Source of the DNA: a virus
Reading direction: 5' to 3' (one strand)
IMG/VR virus record: IMGVR_UViG_3300010430_000547
Coordinates: 1-20,521 of that record
DNA length: 20,521 nt
Shown: one piece after another, positions 18,465-20,521 of the stretch
How the letters are laid out: each line of letters begins with the position of its first letter
Position numbering within the stretch: position 1 is the first letter of the stretch
Position numbers and translations under genes: made by a program
The notes under the pieces: generated by a model
Told to the model about the DNA's origin: nothing
What the model saw: the letters and a program-made list of their open reading frames with translations, nothing else
Databases searched by the model: none

Positions 18465-18939
18465 TTATCAAATCGGAAATATGTTTGAAAATTACCATGA
18501 GCCTATAATTTTTCTTGCCCATGGTTGTAATGCTAAGGGAGTTATGGGCAGCGGAGTTGCGGCTGAGGTCCGTGATCGATATCCGTGGGCATATAGCAAA
18601 TATCGCAAAAAGTTTCAGGAATCAGGACTTGCGCCTGGGAGTGTGGTGGAAGCATCCAAATATGTCGATGACCGAACCATTTATGTGTTCAACTGCATCA
18701 CGCAAAATTTGTACGGTCGTGACGGAAGACGTTATGCCAATTATGGTGCAATTCAAAAATGTATCAGACAGATTGACTTCCTAGTCACAACTAAGTCTGC
18801 CTTTGACACTATTAAGCCAGAGGTTAGATTTCCTATGATTGGTGCCTCACTAGGAGGAGCTGATTGGAACATTATTTCCAAGATAATCGAAAGGGAATCC
18901 GAAAACTTTCGCCCTGTTGTTTACGACATGACACCATAA
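18454..18939 (+). CDS. Macro-domain protein (ADP-ribose-1''-phosphate phosphatase type)
   Basis: This 161-residue protein is a stand-alone macro domain close in layout to the Poa1p type: FLAHGCNAKGVMGSGVA (20-36) binds ADP-ribose, followed by VEASKYVDDRTIYVFNCITQ, GRDGRRYANY, and FPMIGASLGGADWNII near residues 130-145. The family removes or hydrolyses ADP-ribose derivatives such as ADP-ribose 1''-phosphate or ADP-ribosylated groups. ATG 18454 was chosen because the fold begins there; the longer frame starts inside the preceding gene without a ribosome site. Clustering with NAD+ synthesis suggests recycling of ADP-ribose products. Confidence 0.92.
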   Translation: MKIDYQIGNMFENYHEPIIFLAHGCNAKGVMGSGVAAEVRDRYPWAYSKYRKKFQESGLAPGSVVEASKYVDDRTIYVFNCITQNLYGRDGRRYANYGAIQKCIRQIDFLVTTKSAFDTIKPEVRFPMIGASLGGADWNIISKIIERESENFRPVVYDMTP

Positions 18940-18948
18940 GGACACACA

Positions 18949-19152
18949 ATGAATCCAGAACAAATCGCGAAGGTGTGGGAGGCAAATGACCTGCGCACCA
19001 AGATGAATGTGGCGGCCGAACGTTTTGATTCGGTTATGCCAAAAATGGAAAATGAAGCCAAAGCATTTAAGCGGGCATGTTTTCGTGAAGGCTGGAAGGC
19101 TTGCGAAGCTGAGTTAAACACCCGGGCACAGGAGAAACTCGACCGTGGCTAA
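18949..19152 (+). CDS. Small helical hypothetical protein
   Basis: This 67-residue protein (start MNPEQIAKVWEANDLRTKM) is almost wholly helical and charged, with GWKACEAELNTRAQEKL near the end. The AGG in TAAGGACACACA lies upstream of ATG 18949. Its end overlaps the GTG start of the next gene. No family is recognised. Confidence 0.75.
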   Translation: MNPEQIAKVWEANDLRTKMNVAAERFDSVMPKMENEAKAFKRACFREGWKACEAELNTRAQEKLDRG

Positions 19153-19405
19153 TTCAGTTGAAAAATTCAGAAGTATGCAGAAAATTATCGGCGGATGCCA
19201 TGACGGTTATTGTGTCATTGAAAAGCCTAAAGGAATGCACACCAATGGCGGATGCAGTTGCTTGGAAGACCTTAACTTCCAGGGTCGTCAAAAAGTCGGA
19301 CACATGCTCCGGGCAGCACAGGAAATGGTAGACGACATTTCAAGTTTGGAAGAGGAAAACCAGAGGCTTAGAAAATCTTTGGAATTATACGAAAAAGAGG
19401 GTTGA
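19145..19405 (+). CDS. Small hypothetical protein with cysteines and coiled coil
   Basis: This 86-residue protein starts with GTG 19145, nine bases after AGGAGA, which supports the unusual start. The middle has GGCHDGYC and GGCSC (about residues 16-39), a possible zinc site. The last 30 residues (MVDDISSLEEENQRLRKSLELYEKEG) form a short coiled coil. The stop codon TGA lies in the stem of the terminator that follows. Function unknown. Confidence 0.75.
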   Translation: MANSVEKFRSMQKIIGGCHDGYCVIEKPKGMHTNGGCSCLEDLNFQGRQKVGHMLRAAQEMVDDISSLEEENQRLRKSLELYEKEG

Positions 19406-19428
19406 CTTCGGTCAGCCCTTATTTTATG
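19399..19428 (+). terminator. Rho-independent terminator
   Basis: GGGTTGAC (19399-19406) pairs with GTCAGCCC (19411-19418) across a TTCG tetraloop, followed by the T-rich TTATTTTAT. It ends the NAD+ island transcript. Confidence 0.85.
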
Positions 19429-19457
19429 TTGAACACAGATAAACGAAAGGTTGAACA

Positions 19458-19652
19458 ATGAGCAAGAAATTCGGTGATAAAACTCCAGCACAATGTGGCG
19501 AACGCGATGTTCTGTACGGACGCCGTCTTATTCCTCACAAGGAAGTGGATTATGTTCGCCTGTTCAACCTGACTGAGGAAGAAGTGGCTGAATATAAAAT
19601 CGCGTACCGTGCTGCCATGGACGCCGGACTATTTGCGGAGGCAATCAACTAA
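19458..19652 (+). CDS. Small hypothetical protein
   Basis: This 64-residue protein starts behind AAAGG at ATG 19458. It is charged and mostly helical in its second half (LTEEEVAEYKIAYRAAMDAGLFAEAI). Its final TAA overlaps the ATG of the PNK-like gene (TAATG), which indicates coupled translation. No family is recognised. Confidence 0.75.
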   Translation: MSKKFGDKTPAQCGERDVLYGRRLIPHKEVDYVRLFNLTEEEVAEYKIAYRAAMDAGLFAEAIN

Positions 19653-20161
19653 TGTTTAAATCTCTTATCGTTTTCGTTGGATTGCCGGGGTCAGGCAAGT
19701 CCACATATCTCAAAAAACTCCTTCGGGACATGCCTGAGGACACGTTCGTTTATTCTACGGACACAGCCGTGGAACGTATGTGTGCCGAAGCGGGTATGAC
19801 ATATGATGAGGGGTTTAAGACGTTTATCCGTGACGCCGAGAAAGAGTGTAAAGAGGGCCTCCGCAACGCAATGGATCAACATCGTGATATTGTGTGGGAC
19901 CAGACCAATCTTAGTGCCAAGAAGCGTAAGTCCATTATCACGCGTTTTGACCAGCATCCCAACAACTATTCCAAGTTTTTGGTGAACTTCTTCCACACCA
20001 AGGAAGAACATGTTCCCATTCTGGCAAAACGTCTGGCATCCCGTCCTGGAAAAACTATTCCGAAAGAAATCGTCGCTGCAATGGTGGAAAGTTACGAGAA
20101 GCCGACCTACGATGAAGGTTGGGAACACATCACAAATCTGCCTCTGGGTATTGAAGAATGA
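19652..20161 (+). CDS. P-loop kinase similar to T4 polynucleotide kinase N-terminal domain
   Basis: This 169-residue protein has a Walker A GLPGSGKST (10-18), an Asp in YSTDTA (34-39) where T4 Pnk has its catalytic Asp, then WDQTNLSAKKR (about 81-91), matching the DTNLN-RR pattern of Pnk, and a late RPGKTIPKEIV block like RGTKAVPIDVL. It resembles the kinase half of T4 polynucleotide kinase, which phosphorylates 5'-hydroxyl RNA or DNA ends. The 3'-phosphatase half is absent and no ligase is in the window. Related P-loop kinases, such as zeta-type proteins, are an alternative. It overlaps the next gene by ATGA. Confidence 0.8.
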   Translation: MFKSLIVFVGLPGSGKSTYLKKLLRDMPEDTFVYSTDTAVERMCAEAGMTYDEGFKTFIRDAEKECKEGLRNAMDQHRDIVWDQTNLSAKKRKSIITRFDQHPNNYSKFLVNFFHTKEEHVPILAKRLASRPGKTIPKEIVAAMVESYEKPTYDEGWEHITNLPLGIEE

Positions 20162-20521
20162 GCGAATTTTCACCAGCATATAATGGATGCACCTGCATCT
20201 GTCACACCCAGCCTGGAGTGATGCATATTGCACCATGTTGTAGTCCATCACAATCGACACTTGTGGATCGTGTATTGGGTGCCACAGTGTCTTCCTGTAC
20301 TTGTGGCACAAAAACTCCTGCTGTGGACTATCATGCCGAAGATTGTACCTACCGAGTTTTGTGTGAGGTACATAAGCTGTTGACTTCAAACAAGCTGTAC
20401 GTTAAATGTGGGTGTGGCTGGTGCGGCGGCACTGGAAATAAAAAATGGTTTAAAGAATGTACACCCGAGACTTGTACGAATTGCAACGGCACTGGGAACT
20501 ACTTTAAACGATATGGAGATA
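20158..20521 (+). CDS. Cysteine-rich, DnaJ-type zinc-finger-like protein (partial)
   Basis: This frame opens at an ATGA overlap with the kinase gene and remains open to the window end (about 121 residues seen). The first part is rich in Cys (NGCTCICH, then HIAPCC). Later, CGCGWCGGTGNKKWF and CTNCNGTGNY give two CxxCxGxG repeats like the zinc-binding repeats of DnaJ. Phage proteins with this start and such repeats are known but uncharacterised. It may bind zinc and nucleic acid or protein; the 3' end lies beyond the window. Confidence 0.8.
   Translation, partial: MSEFSPAYNGCTCICHTQPGVMHIAPCCSPSQSTLVDRVLGATVSSCTCGTKTPAVDYHAEDCTYRVLCEVHKLLTSNKLYVKCGCGWCGGTGNKKWFKECTPETCTNCNGTGNYFKRYGD

Noticed and set aside
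19691-20389. 232-residue minus-strand frame opposite the kinase gene
   Set aside because: It mirrors two well-supported plus-strand genes and shows no recognisable family or ribosome site.
1-20521. CRISPR arrays, insertion sequences, integrase or attachment sites
   Set aside because: No regularly spaced repeats, transposase, integrase or target duplications were found. tRNA genes alone are not evidence of an attachment site in a lytic-type phage.

Overview
The window looks like part of a large tailed-phage genome of the T4-like (myovirus) type. The grounds are a dense tRNA cluster with free-standing GIY-YIG homing endonuclease genes, very tight gene packing with ATGA and ATGGATAA stop/start overlaps, one dominant strand, many small genes of unknown function, T4-late-type promoter boxes (TCACATAAATA), and a phage NAD+ salvage set. 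The host is not certain. A small exported protein (4420-4728) resembles a periplasmic family common in Alphaproteobacteria, so an alphaproteobacterial host is a reasonable but weak guess.

Layout. (1) 1-4030, tRNA island: tRNA genes for Pro(TGG), Ala(TGC), Trp(CCA), Leu(TAG), Gly(GCC), Gly(TCC), two short-variable-loop tRNAs with leucine anticodons (CAG, CAA), one tRNA with a CTA (amber) anticodon, Thr(TGT) and an initiator-like Met(CAT). They are interspersed with two paralogous homing endonuclease genes, three small hypothetical genes and a ~280-nt stretch that folds like a structured RNA. A strong terminator closes the island. (2) 4036-5682: late-promoter genes, including an exported protein, the only minus-strand gene (a small membrane protein) and an RNase H-like YkuK-family protein. 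(3) 5684-13278: a long run of overlapping genes behind a near-consensus sigma70 promoter. It includes a Zn-metalloprotease-like protein, a SLOG/DUF2493 protein, peptidyl-tRNA hydrolase 2, a full CCA-adding enzyme, an HD phosphohydrolase and a cREC-type receiver protein. (4) 13285-18939, the NAD+ island: pnuC, nadR (NMNAT plus ribosylnicotinamide kinase), an NMNAT-Nudix fusion, three unknown small genes, nicotinamide phosphoribosyltransferase (nadV/NAMPT), a small membrane protein and a macro-domain protein. (5) 18949-20521: small unknowns, a polynucleotide-kinase-like P-loop enzyme and a cysteine-rich protein cut by the window end.

How it fits together. The tRNAs, the CCA-adding enzyme and PTH2 form a translation-support set. 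Three tRNA genes (Pro, Trp, Gly-GCC) do not encode a complete CCA end. PnuC, NadR, NAMPT and NMNAT-Nudix can rebuild NAD+ from imported nicotinamide riboside or from nicotinamide, which would oppose NAD+-depleting host defences. The macro, cREC, SLOG, HD and PNK-like proteins suggest handling of ADP-ribose or cyclic-phosphate products and RNA ends.

The most unusual points are: a perfectly repeated 17-nt hairpin that displays the Shine-Dalgarno sequence in its loop, placed before pnuC, the NMNAT-Nudix gene and nadV; a covarying hairpin that buries the start codon of both homing endonuclease genes; and a putative amber-decoding tRNA in a genome where only the two NMNAT genes of this window end in TAG, one of them in frame with the next gene.
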